From: Ahaetulla prasina
Taxonomy: Eukaryota > Chordata > Lepidosauria > Squamata > Colubridae
Reading direction: 5' to 3'
DNA: 64,000 bases
Assembly: GCF_028640845.1 (NCBI RefSeq)
Contig: NC_080540.1
Span: forward strand, 161,595,438 to 161,659,437
Positions 20,757 to 33,610 of this stretch are shown in pieces (the stretch's first letter is position 1; the number at the start of each line of letters is the position of its first letter). The translations under genes and the position numbers were made by a program. The notes beneath the pieces are model-generated. The model worked only from the letters and a program-made list of their open reading frames with translations, was not told the DNA's origin and made no database searches.

Positions 20757-23700
20757 TCCTAAGAGAGCCATTGCCCCTTAGAGATGAGACAAACAAACTA
20801 ATTCAGCTTAGGTCCTGCAGGGAACAAGGCCTTGTCAGAGTTTTCTGGATGTCTCCAAGTGGCACAGCCAGCCTTCTTCTTGTGTACTTTCCAGAACTTA
20901 AAACCTTTGTCTGAAAACTTTATTATTGATGTGATTTTAAAATCAGCTTCTCCCAACATTTTTTCTTTTTTCTTTAATTTAGGCTTAGGATATCTTGGAG
21001 GGTTGCTATGTGTATTCGTGCATTATTGTGAAATTTGTATTAGTTGTAGTTAGTAACTAGTTATTGGTTAGCTATAGTTAGTGAACAGCAATATCCAATT
21101 CAAATAAAAACAGAATGTGCCACAAAGCCATTCTTAGCTTCCCCCCCCCTGCTCTTGGCCCTGAAAGGGGTGGCATGGATGCTCAGTGGTTAAGACTTGT
21201 CAGTCCTGGTTCAAGACCTAAGCTCCTCACCCAGCTCCTGCCAACCTAGCAGTTCAAAAACATACAAGTAGATAAATAGGTACCATTTTGGTGAGAAGGT
21301 AACTGGGCTCTGTGACGTCATGCTAGCCACATGACAGCGGAAATTCTTTGGGCAGCGCTGGTTCAAGGGCCTTGAAAGAAGATGAGCACTGTCCCCACTG
21401 CAACTAGCAGAGTAAAATCCACAGGGGACTCCTTGGCCCTGAAAGCAGGTTCATTGGTTTTGTAATGGTTTTGTAATGAAATACTTTTAAGCAGAAACAT
21501 TCTATATGCAAGAAAAGCTTAGATAGTTACAGCTTTTGCGGATCTGGTTCAGAGGCACTTGCCTGTTTGAGAGCAGGTGTTATTAATTGTAATATCAGCT
21601 GTTATTATTTCAGGCTGTCAGTTCCTTTAACAGAGAGTACAAAGAGACCTCTGCCTAGCCAGGGGGTAAGAGCATTTCTTTTGCCTCACAAATTCCATTT
21701 ATTTGTGGGGTTCTTGTGGATGCCATATCCTGATGAAGGGCACAAGCATGAAGTAAGCCAATGTAACGTGTTTTTCTTTCATCTAGTTTAGTTATAATAT
21801 GCCAACATTCTTTGCCTCCCCCACCCCAGCTATAAGCAGTGGGAAGAAGATGAGGGAGACAGAAATTCTCCATTTCAAGAATCTGATCTATACTGATTTG
21901 GTTGCCCATGAATTGCAGTGCATTTGTCGCAAAATTCAAAATGACTTTCAAAAATGTTAAGACTCTTGTTAGTGCAGAATTCTGGCTAGGCTGTCTAGTT
22001 TTCTACTTCACAATGTAACACCTGCATAAGTCAGCAAAAGACAGCTAGTGCTTCTTAAAGAGAAAAAAAAACATACTGATGTATTTTCACAGTTCACCAC
22101 TCCTGATAACTGTTAGAGGAAGCCAAGGCTTCCCAGAAACATACGTTTTAATGCCAGCAGTTTTCAAAATATTCTTGGCAGCAACCTTTTGAGTTTCCAT
22201 TCATACAGCAATCAGAATAAGACAATAAAAGAGGTAGTTCTAAGTATAGTTGCAAATGGTTCCTCCAATAGGACATCCACTCTTACAGGGGGGAAAAAAT
22301 CACACCATTAACTTCTTACTCTTAATTTGCATTCAAGACAAAATAGTAGGCACTTGAGAAAAAACATCAAGCAGAGAGCAGCAAGAGAAGGAAAGTAAAA
22401 AGTAGATATGTCCTGTCATTTGGAGATAACATTTCATGAACCACTCAAGCAGAAAAAAAAGAGAGAGAATACAAACAAACTTATTTTTGTTAATATTTTA
22501 ATGTTACATTTGCAGCATAAATAAAAAGGCACATTATATGTTTGGTAAGAACAGTGGCTGAAAGAACAAGTAGCTAAGTGGCAGGGTTTCGTGTATTTAT
22601 TCATTTTTAAAGTTTTAAAAATAGAAGAATACAAAGATGAAACGCCACAAAACTCACCCAGGCCTGTGGTAGCCAACACAGGACCATGGGAACCACGGGA
22701 CAGGTAAAATGCTAGCTTGTGAGGACCTGCTCACAGGAGCACTTCGGTGAATTATTCGTTGGCTTACCAGTCAAGAGGATACATCACTCCGTATTTCACA
22801 ACACCCCCTCAAGCCTATTAATTCTTTCAGGCAAAAGAAGGGCTGGAACCTCAGATCTACCTACGTTTCAGGAAGTGACACATCAACAAGGCCACTGCAG
22901 AAGGAACGGCAGCCATGGAGGAGAAAAGAGCCGATATATACCTATATAGTTCTATATATATTTATAGATATGCATTTCATTTTATGAGATACGAAACCCT
23001 TTTTTGTGGTTAAGCATTCCGGGATCTCTCTTCCCCACCCTCAATTTATTGATCGTAAAAAAAAAGCTCTCCATATACTATTTCTACATTTGAAAAGATA
23101 GCAAAAACAAGGCAGGCAGCTATTATGGAAAGAAGGAAGGCATCCTACGGGATCCTGCAGAACAGCCATTTTGCTATAAGAAGGGAAGACTATGGATATG
23201 TAGGCAGGTGGGATCCATGGGAGAGAAACCCAGAGGTTGTGGAGATGTGAGAGGAAGCACCCTGGGCAAATCAATGGTGATCAGACATGACATATACATC
23301 ACTTTGGATGATTTGACAACCTGGAACCAAATGGTAGACTTCTGGCGTGTTCACATTCACCAAAAGCAAGGTCTATTATACAGGAAGAGAGTTTTCTTGA
23401 ATAAATATACCCTTTTCTCTCTCAATAGCATGAGAAAAGGTTAGGGACTTGGGACAATTGGTTTATGACCAAGCTGCAAGTAAACACAACTGTTCCACTC
23501 CTGTCTCCAAAAGATGAAAAGTGAGAAAAGTTAAAACTGAATGCATTTGTGATCAGGGTTTTGCTTTAAGGCAGGCTTACAAATGGGTAGGAGAATAATT
23601 AAATATATTTATTACAGTTGTTGCAACTGACATTCAGCTGCTGGGATTTAAGCACTGAATACAGAGTTTAGCGCAGGAGAAAGGAAGGAAAATATCTGTT

Positions 23701-24055
23701 ACTGACTCAGATACTACTGCCCCGTAACTGTTACTCCAGCTCCTGTGTATCCCTTGCTAGGATGTGGAAATTCTTTGCAAAATTGTAATGATGCAGCCCT
23801 CTTCAACCAGATTGAAGGAAAGCTGTAGTAGAAGTATTTTTGTCAAAGAATTTCACATCATTCAACATACAGATTCAGAGAGAAATGCTTCAAGTATTGG
23901 AAAGTATCCTGAGCCCATCTATTGCACTGCAGTAGCCCCAACAATGTGCTTACTTGTTGAAAATAGGCCTTCTCGTTCAAATGATTCTCCACATACTCCA
24001 ATATTGACCATAGGATTACACCTTTCCTACAGCTTCAATACTGGATCCTTAACAC
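20757..24055. other. intergenic, low repeat content
   Basis: Long AT-rich sequence with no exon recognised. It may include distal ATF7 3' UTR or regulatory DNA. Confidence 0.4.
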
Positions 24056-24058
24056 AAT

Positions 24059-24118
24059 GTAAGCCGCCCTGAGTCTTCGGAGAAGGGCGGGATATAAATT
24101 CAAATTAAAAAAAAAAGG
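24059..24118 (+). mobile_element. SINE/LINE 3'-end fragment
   Basis: taagccgccctgagtcttcgg followed by gggcgggatataaattcaaa and an A-run: only the tail of the second SINE family or its parent LINE. Confidence 0.6.
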
Positions 24119-24918
24119 CTTTAGTGCTTGCATGCTAATTCTCCTACATAAATGGAAATGGGGAAAAAAAACACCTTTCAACAACATTCTTTTATGGGAA
24201 TCGTTATAAAGTAAAAATCGTTAGTATGGGGTACCTGGACTTCTCTGCTTGGCTTCCCTAGTCTTAGTACTGTAGAGAACCTGGGACCTTAGTCTTATTT
24301 CTACCATAATATTATTTACTTGTTATGCCTCATCTTTCTACTCGAGCAAGTTAAGAAGCAATTTCAGTGGGATATCTTCAGCAGATGTAAACACGGAGAT
24401 AATTTCTAATGGACAGGCAGTTCCTCAGTCAAATTCTAAACTGCATTAAAGATCAATAACAATACCTTAAAATGTGCACTCTAAGCCCCACTGACAAACC
24501 AGTGCAAATCTTTTAGTGTAGGATCACGCAATCCCAGTAACAGATGCCGCTTGACTTAGTTACTACCCACAAATCCAGTTGAAAATCAAGGATCACTCCC
24601 AAACTGCAGACTTCTTTCAGAGGCTATGCAATCTTACACAAAACAGACTGTCTTAATTCCAAAGTTCCCTTCGTTACTGATTTAACAGCATCTGTCTATT
24701 GTCTGAATAGAATTTCAGCTAGCTGTAATTTCCCTCATCCAATTAATCCCTGAATTTAACTTGCATTCAAGGGTACTGGTTTCTTCTTTAAGCTGGAGAG
24801 CTAGGAACAAAAGAACCACACAACACTTCTACTCTAATAAATCATTGGATGACTTTCCCCATCCCCAGCAATTTTAGATAAATATTGAAGAGCATAGGGG
24901 ACAAAACAGAACTCTATG

Positions 24919-25301
24919 GGACACCATAGCTGAAACAGGAGTGCGTGCATGCATAGGGGAATGGCAAAAACCAGAAGAGCAGCTTCCTGGTGCGCACCTG
25001 CGGGAGCGCTGGAAACCAGAAGAGCAGGTCCCTGGCATGTGCGCCAGCCACCTGGTCTTCCAGTTTCTGGCACGCATGCACGTGCAAAGATCAGATGGCT
25101 GGCATGCATGTGTGCACTGGAAACTGGAAGTTCAGTTTCCCGGCACACCTCCCGGTTTCTGGCGCTCTCGCACATGCGAAGACCAGCTGGTTGATGCACA
25201 TGTCCGCACTGGAACCCGGAAGAGCAACGGGTGACAGTTGGCGTGGCCGGAGAGATGGCGTGCCACTCCAGCACGCCGTGCCATAGGTTCGCCATCATGG
25301 A
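24919..25301. mobile_element. GC-rich MITE-like element (family D), copy 2
   Basis: GC-rich block rich in gcgc/tgca runs that ends ccataggttcgccatcatgg. Sharp composition borders; several open frames on both strands look spurious. Confidence 0.5.
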
Positions 25302-28300
25302 TATAGGCTAATGGCCATAGGATCAAGCTAGTTATTTTCAGCACCACCTTCTGGAAGTTGCCCAACAGGAAAGATTGAAGACACTGTGAAACAACTACAT
25401 CAACTAGTTTAGAAGCAATCATGGCAGATGGTCCTGAAAGGCACCACAAGATCCAGACAAATTAGCTGAAACATAGGCCCCACATGCCCCCTATTATCTA
25501 ATTTCTTTTAATCTTCCAAAGCAGTCTCTGTAGCCTATGTTGCCCAAAAACCAGACTGAAATGGTTCTAGAAAAGGAAACAGTTCTGAGAGTAGGCTTTC
25601 TATACCATTTATCATTTTCACTCTTAGAACTGAAGAATATATTTCAACGTATCTACTGGGGCTTCCATTATAATTAGTGTATGGCCAAAGGATTCCTCTC
25701 CCGTTTTTTACAGCTTTCTGTCAATGTGTTTTTAAACTGCCATACATAAATAAATCAAACAACCAATTACTTAATTGCAGACTAACTTCAAATAGAACTT
25801 ATGGTGAAAACCTCTCTTCTTATCCAATACTGGAATTCTTTATTATTATTATTATTATAGAAGATAAAAAGTATTATGTGACATGCAATGTCTTGGCTAA
25901 GCATCAGTCAGTTCACAGATCTGTTAAGGAGCTTCTGTCTGGGGGGCTAATAGTCAACCTGAATGCTGTTGCTGCGTCTTCTTCTTCTTCTTTTTTTTTT
26001 TTGCTAAACTTGGTTCATATGCTGCTGGGAAGAAGTCAGTGTACAATACGTTGTTGAAAAGAGGAAGGTATAGGACAATTGATCACAGACACATGACCAT
26101 GCCCACTTCACCATGGCTCCCTGACCCAGCTGACCCACCATGGGTGTTTGTCCCTGGCGGGCCCTCCATGGATACTTAACTGCTACCCTCCCCCCGACCC
26201 AGGGAACCCAGCATGGGTGTTCGTCCACAGCTGGCCTTCTCCTGGTGCTGGAGAGAAGCGCTAGAGCTAAAACGAGTAACAGAGCCAAACTCTGGTGGAC
26301 CTTGGTCAAGAACCACCACAGAGAGAGAAAGAAATGGAAATTCTCACTTTGTGCTGGCTTCCAAGGCCAAAGCTCCTTAAAGAATTCTGTTTTTCACAAG
26401 TCCATGGCTGAACTCATCATCCATTTAAGCCATAGATTGAAAAAAATACCTATTCCATCTTTATAAATAATTCAAGGTGGAGAACATACATAATACTTCT
26501 TCCTTCTATTTTCCCCAGAAAATCCCATGTGAGGTGATTTGGGCTAAGAGAGAATGATTGATCCAAAGTTGCCCAGCTGGGTTTCGTATCTTAATGGGAC
26601 TAGAAGTCCCAGACTCCTAGTTTCTAGCCTGATGCCTTAACCACTAGACCAAAGGTAATTTGTTCAGTTTGGTCCATCAGTACTGAGTGAACATTGTCAC
26701 TATAGTTCATAAACTTAGTATATTGTGGTTTGTTCATGAAACTATGGCTTAAACAGATGCATAAATCTAACCAATGACTTGTTTTGGAAGACATGAAATT
26801 TTCTTCCTCTTTAGAGTATAACGTGAACATCATCTAGTGAGGAAAGAATAGCATTCAAAATCACAATATATTATTCGCAAGAAATAATCCTCTTACGCAC
26901 ACATACGCACACACCATATAGTGCTGAAAAGAAAATGATTTTGTAGAGAGATTACAGGTGCCAATCAATCAGCTGGATATGTCAAGAAGCAGAACTTGGA
27001 AGGGCTTTGCCCTGTCCTCAGACCTTGATTAGAATGGCAATCCATTAACGGCTAGAGCAACTTTAGTAACTTTTAAGATAAGTGGACTTCAACTCCCAGC
27101 ATGCACCCGTCTTAAAGTTGCTGAGGTTGTGAGACATTGCCCTAGACTAGGGGTCTGCAAACTTGGCTCTTTTAAGACTTGTGGACTTCAGCTCCCAGAG
27201 TTCCTCAACCAGCAAAGCTCTGGGAGTTGAAGTCCACAAGTCTTAAAAGAGCCAAGTTTGCAGACCCTTGCCCTAGAGGAAAGAGATTTTGGCAGAGCTG
27301 ATTGGTGGAGGTGTGGAAAAGCAGGAAGGCAAGACAGAAAGAATGTTTGTTCAACAGGGGCAGAATTCCCCATAGAAAATATATTCAATAAGCTTGTAAA
27401 AATTGCCTGAAGTCAGGAAACATACCGTTCACTAAAATAGGAATGACACACTTAAAAGAATGGAAGACAAAAGTAGACCAGAAGCAGGTGACCATCCCTA
27501 TCTAGCAATTTGGAACAGTGTTATAAATGGGTGAGAATCCAATAAGCAAGCTGACCACGAAACACAAACAAGAACCCTCTTCGGTAGACAACAAGAAAAA
27601 ACACAAGGGGAATCACATGCATACTTATACAAGCATGTGTTTGCAGCTGTTGGTAATTTTTTTTAAAAATATACATTTAACACATAATTATCCTAAGAAA
27701 AAAGTACCGGAAAGCATTAACTGTCAACACTTTATATGATGAGTAACTCCTGTCCTTGCTTTCTATTCAAAGATTTCCTGATGTGCCAGTACTACAGGTA
27801 TACCGGAGACAGATCGCTTGGGGCAAAATAATTTTCCATCATGAGTTCCAGAATCTTTTTTATATTCAACTATTGTAATCTCCCTTTCTGTTGGTATGGA
27901 TAAGCAAATTTATTACAGCTTCCCCATAAGTTACAAACAAGCAATAGTTATACTCAATAGTAGGCTCCTTGGTGGAACACAAAAGGATTACTGTATATGT
28001 CCATAGGTATTCTATGACAGCAGGGATGGTTTTGTGCGCAACCTAGATCCTACATGTGATGCTTTGCTCACTTGCCCGCCACTTGCGTAACCTGGTTTCT
28101 AACAGATCGCAGACTGGTACCAGTCCATGGCCCGGGGTTTGGGGACTCCTGTTCTATGAGAAGACAGACACTGACAATCAGGAGAATGTGACATGGGGCA
28201 GCTCTTCCAGAAGTAGGAAGAGCATAATGAAGTCTGCAATAACAGAAGTCTACTTTTGGCTGCAAACGTCTCCTACAAAACCCCGATACTTATACGGAAA

Positions 28301-30023
28301 GTATGGCCGCCATAATGTTATTTGCACCAAATCCTTATGGATTTTGAGTTACTAGTGGAAGCACCACTAGATCTTGTGTGCTGAAATGCACACTGTTACA
28401 TTGAAACAGACAGAAAGCCTGGCTCAGATAAATACGAACCATAATGTAACTTTTTTGCTTAGCATAATGTGTGAAAGAATCCCCTACTACGGTATGAGTA
28501 AAACATAGTTTCTCACAGAGATGGGCAATCTATACCAATAGAACTAGAATGGGTTGAGATATACACTGCAATATTTCTCTAAGCAGCAACTAGTGGTATC
28601 GTATTTCTATCAGAGACATTTACCAGAATAAGGTTTTTTTGGTTTTTTTACTATTATCACTGTAACATTCAAAAGGAAAAAAACAAAAAAAGGTGAGATA
28701 AATAGCTGAGCCTATCCAATAAAAGGGTGTTTCCTGATTCTGTTCTACAAAACCTCAATATCTCTTTAGAGCGATAAACGAAACTGTTCAAGGTAAAGGC
28801 CACATACACACGAATGGATCCAATAATTACCGGTATGAACTACTGTAGTTCTAATGAAATCAGAACATACGAAAAATCACTTCAACTTTGCCCCAAGTAG
28901 ACATACAAAAGATTTTGAAAGCTGTTTGCAATTTGCTGGAGGTGGGGGCGGGGAGTATTTAAAAGAAATCTACCCATAATTTGATAGATCCTTAATATGA
29001 GTTTTTCCAGCCCAGGCACTGCCATTTGTGAAAACTGCTACATAAGGAAACTTATAGAGGCAACTTCCTCATGAAGCTTATTTAAACACTGACGTTTAAT
29101 TACCAAGAGACAGATTCACATGTACTGGGAATGTACTACTTATGGAAGATTATGGTACTTCGCCTTCTCATAGAAGAAGCTTTTTGCACGCATAAAACAG
29201 TAGTACTGCAGTAGCACAGACGGCTATGTATATATGGTTTCCCAAATTGCTTTCTTTGCTACAAGGCACAGAATTTTGTTAAAGGGTTCAGTAACAGACA
29301 TGCAGCAACTGGTCGATTGGCAGGTTGGAAGGGTACACACTTAGAATCGTATTTTTTTATAAATATGGGTGTGAGTCCAGAATGCACTTCCTTGGTACAA
29401 TCAGAAGATAAGCTGAAATAAAATGAGACTCGTTGCTCTAGAATATGTAGATCAGCCTTAGCCCCTTAGCATACCATGCAGGGCTAACATGATATAGTCT
29501 TCTCTGAGATAAAAGAATAACTTGACAGGATCATCCCTTACCCTGCTCTCAGTCTCAAAAAAATTGCTTACTTGAAAGGAATTATTTTTAGACAACAACT
29601 TGTATCTTGGCCATCATCTGAAATTGACTACAGAGATCCTTGCTACAAACCCAATTGTTGATGTTACGAATTGTAACATGTTTATCAGAGCTAACTAGTG
29701 TGTCAGCTTCATTTAGGGTAGGGCTGATCACAGTCTAACCAATTATAAGAGCCATCTTTTACTGTGATTCCATGCTGCAGAGGTTACTTACACACCCCAA
29801 ATTTTGTAGCTATGGAGCTCTGCTAACTAGGCAGGTATTGAATAGAAGGAACTAAAGCAACATGCAAAATATTGCTTCATTTTTAATGATTGCTAGGAGC
29901 ACAGAATCATACTAAGGGAACTGTTACAATCCAGATGCAAGAACATGGAAAAGCGGAATTTAATTTTAAAATGTTATAAGAGAAAATATTTCCTTCAAAT
30001 GCTTCCTTATTTCCTTAAAAAGA
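25302..30023. other. intergenic, mainly unique
   Basis: Contains MITE pieces (27060-27125, 27148-27270, 28105-28155) and no gene recognised. 28200-29900 is notably free of known repeats and is a candidate for conserved non-coding or distal ATF7 3' UTR sequence. Confidence 0.4.
27148..27270. mobile_element. hAT-like MITE (family A), copy 2
   Basis: Foldback with arms around ggggtctgcaaacttggctc and its complement. 8-bp target duplication ccctagac / ccctagag. A degraded sister lies just upstream at 27060-27125. Confidence 0.8.
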
Positions 30024-31921
30024 TGGGCATGATAAAGGACTAAAATGGCAGGGATCTAACAGAGGCAGAAGAGATTAAGAAGAGGTGGCAAAATTACACA
30101 GAAGAACTATACAAGAAGGAGCTTAATGTCCCTGATAACCATGATGGGGGTGGCCACTGACTTCGAGCCAGACATCCTGGAATGCAAAGTCAAACGGGCC
30201 TTAGGAAGTGTGAGCAACAACAAAGCTAGTCGAGGTGACAGTATTCAAGCTGAGCTATTCAAAATCTTAAAAGACAATGCAGTAAAAGTGCTACACTCAA
30301 TATGCCAGCAAATTTGGAAAACTCAACAGTGGCCATAGGATTGGAAAAGGTCAGTTTACATTCCAATTCCAAAGAAGGGCAATGCCAAAGAACGTTCAAA
30401 CTTTCGTACCATTGCACTCATTTCACATGCTAGTAAGGTTATGCTTAAAATCCTACAAGCTAGCCTCTAGCAGTATGTGGATCGAGAACTACCAGAAGTA
30501 CAGGCAGGATTTCGAAGAGGCAGAGGAACTAGAGATCAAATTGCCAAACATGCGCTGGATCATGGAGAAAGCTAGGGAGTTCCAGAAAAACATCAACTTA
30601 TGCTTTATTGACTACGCTAAAGCCTTTGATTATGTGGATCACAATAAATTGTGGCAAGTTCTCAAAGAAATGGGAGTACCAGACCATCTTATTTGTTTCT
30701 TGAGAACCTATATGCGGGTCAAGAAGCAACAGTGAGAACTGGACACGGAACCACTGGTTGGTTCAAAATTGAGAAGGAGTTCGGCAAGGCTGTATACTGT
30801 TGCCCTGCCTATTTAACTTATATGCAGAGCACATCATGAGAAAGGCAAGGCTAGATGAATCACAAGCTGGAATTAAGATTGCCGGGAGAAATATCAACAA
30901 CCTCAGATATGCAGATGATACCACTCTAATGGCAGAAAGTGAAGAGGAATTAAAGAACCTTCTGATGCGGGTGAAGGAGGAGAGTGCAAAAGTTGGCTTT
31001 TTTTTAATTTGCATTTATATCCCGCCCTTCTCCGAAGACTCAGGGCGGCTTACACTATGTTAAGCAATAGTCTTCATCCATTTGTATATTATATACAAAG
31101 TCAACTTATTGCCCCCAACAATCTGGGTCCTCATTTTACTTACCTTATAAAGGATGGAAGGTTGAGTCAACCTTGGGCCTGGTGGGACTTGAACTTGCAG
31201 TAATTGCAAGCAGCTGTGTTAATAACAGACTGTCTTAGCAGTCTGAGCCACCAGAGGCTTGAAACTCAACATTAAGAAAACTAAGATCATGGCTCCTGGC
31301 CCTCTCAATTCCTGGCAAATAGATGGGGAGGAAATGCAGGTAGTGACAAATTTTATTTTCCTGGCTCAGATAGGGATTGCAGCCAAGAAATTAAAAGACG
31401 CTTGCTGCTGGGGAGGAAAGCTATGGCAGTTAGACAGCATACTAAAAAGCAGAGACATCAGCCTGCCAACAAAAGTATGTATAGTCAAGGCTATGGTTTT
31501 CCCAGTTGCAATGTATGGCTGTGAAAGTTGGACCATACAGAAGGCTGAGCGTCAAAGAACTGAGGCCTCTGAACTATGGTGCTGGAGAAGACTTGGACTG
31601 CAAGGCAATCAAACCGGTCAGACCTAGAGGAGATCAACCCTGACTGCTCTTTAGAAGGTCAGATCCTGAAGATGAAACTGAAATACTTTGGCCACTTAAT
31701 GAGAAGGAAGGACTCATTGGAGAAGAGCCTAATGCTGGGAACAACTGAGGGCAAAAGAAGAAAAGGACGACAGAGAACCAGGTGGCTGGATTGAGTCACT
31801 GAAGCAGTAGGCATGAGCTTCAATGGACTCCAAAGGACGGTAGAGGACAGGAAGGACTGGAGGAAAGTTGACCATGGGGTCGCGATGGGTCAGACATGAC
31901 TTCACAACTAACAATAACACT
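30024..31921 (+). mobile_element. BovB (RTE-clade) LINE, 5'-truncated, dead copy
   Basis: Translated pieces in shifting frames give the BovB/RTE reverse transcriptase: the finger region near 30126, KAFDYVDHNKLWQVL near 30620, and the catalytic YADD at 30908-30919 in LRYADDTTLMAESEEE. After the SINE come NIKKTKIMAPG, FPVAMYGCESWTIQKAE and the C-terminal KYFGHLMRRKDSLEKSL block. The APE endonuclease domain is absent. In-frame stops (for example near 30338 and 30470), frameshifts and the SINE insertion make it inactive. BovB is common in squamates and known for horizontal transfer. Confidence 0.92.
30998..31259 (-). mobile_element. second-family SINE inserted in the BovB copy
   Basis: A reversed SINE from a T-run to tctgagccaccag interrupts the BovB frame between AKVG and LKLNIKKTK. 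The short repeat ggctt at both borders is a likely target duplication. Confidence 0.75.
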
Positions 31922-33263
31922 TAAAAAAAATGGTAAGATTATTTCAATTCTGGCTTCAATTCTACTAGGCTGGGCATTTTTTGGTTGAGGATACAGAAGA
32001 GTCCGATAGACAGGGTGGGTGCGATTTCTAATTTTTATCCTCCCCTGAAATATTTCTTCATTTCTAACAGCATGATACTTTAATCTATTTATTGAATTTA
32101 TTTGCCACCTATCTCGTCATGTGGAGACTCTGGGTGGCTGATCGGCTTAATCTAACAGACGAGTGGAATTTATCCAAAGTTGCAGCAGGAATTCCCAAGG
32201 GGCCATAAAAATGTCCCCTTGGCTCATATTATGTGTGCTTTTGTTCGCTACATTCCCTTTTTATCTCGAAGTCCTGGACCACTGAGGCGGGGAACTCCTA
32301 AAGCCAGGCTGCAGTCATGTTCTTTTAGGGTAGGTGTCAATCTCGATTGCATCATGTGATGTATTGTGACATATTGCAACATTTTTTTGTCTTTGCGGAG
32401 CCAGGGTGGGCGTGGCCTGTGTGTGACGCATCCAGCCCATGGGCCGCCATTTTGATTGGCCTGGGGGTAAGCTAACAGAATGAGATGCTTTTTATGAAAG
32501 CTCTTTTATATTATACTCCCTGATTTTGAACCACAGTATGTCCCCTACAGAAAGCAGCTTGTGCATTCTATCAGACCCAACAAACCAGGTCCTTTCCAAA
32601 AGCTATCTTACCTGTTCCTGGACTGTTACTATCACTTGTTCTTACTGTCTCAGAGCCTGAGCATAACTCTCACATTGACTGAAGATTCAACGTATGTCTA
32701 TTCTGCAACAGAATTAAGTGAACCAGGCTGAGTGACAATGACTGAATAGTACCACAGACCATGAACTCATGCAGAGGGAAGGCCACCCCAATCTTTAATA
32801 ATGATCAGCCTCTCTCAGCTTGGCATATTCAAATGCGATGGATCACAACTCCCGCCATTCCAGCCAAGATAGCCAATGTAGAGCTGAGGGGTCCTTGGTG
32901 CTCTCTGCAAGAAAACAATCAGGTTCAGAGAGCGTCAAGGACTCCCCATTTCAGCCCTGTGCTACAAATATTCTCCTTTGTCCATTACAATTGAGAGTTG
33001 CAATCCTAACTCTATCCAGCCCTTCCAGAGAGTGCCAAGTTGAGGCAGAATGCTTGCTCTACACCCCTGCCTAAAAGTAACTGAAGCAGCCTCACGTCCA
33101 GTTAGGAGAGAGATTATAGTATATTAGAGATTTTCATATAGAAGGTTCCAGGCTCAATTGCCAATTGCTCTAAAACAAGGTTCCTGTCTAAGAGAAAGAT
33201 CTGGAGTTTTTATCACATGGCTCCAAATAAAGAAAGGCCTTCTTTAAATTAGATATTTGGAGA
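31922..33263. other. intergenic with decayed repeats
   Basis: Includes a family B MITE fragment (32328-32463), a LINE/SINE tail-like piece near 32085-32145, and a stretch near 32930-32990 (ctacaaatattctccttt) resembling a repeat at 37740-37800. Confidence 0.4.
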
Positions 33264-33610
33264 TTATTTTTAAGCCACAGCTGCTCTTGAAGGGACCTGA
33301 GAAAGGACAATGCTGGGTATTGTCCTTTCTCAGGTCCCTCCAAGAGTTGCACAGTTGTAAAACAGAGCATGATTCAGTAAATCCTAATTATATTCGGAGC
33401 AAACTGGGTAGAGCAGCTGTGGCTTAAGAATAACCTGGAAAGTAAATATGAATGTATCAAGATTTGCAAATGAGTGATAGGTACGGTACCTATCTTTTGG
33501 TGTCATTTTGAACCATGGTAGGAAATCCACCCAAAATTTAACCTCTATTTGGCAAGTCTCTGCCTATCACTCATTTGCAAATCTTCATACATTCATACTT
33601 CCTTTCCAGG
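33264..33610. repeat. compound foldback: three inverted repeats in 350 bp
   Basis: Hairpin 1: 33291-33311 with 33319-33339, 21-bp perfect arms, 7-nt loop. Outer stem: 33264-33286 with 33411-33433, one mismatch in 23. Hairpin 2: 33434-33481 with 33563-33610, 48-bp arms, three mismatches. I recognise no family, and no 8-bp or TA duplication stands out. Confidence 0.85.

Noticed and set aside
24834..25449. Frames of 105 and 154 codons on the minus strand
   Set aside because: They follow the second family D element and its flanks; no splice or domain support.
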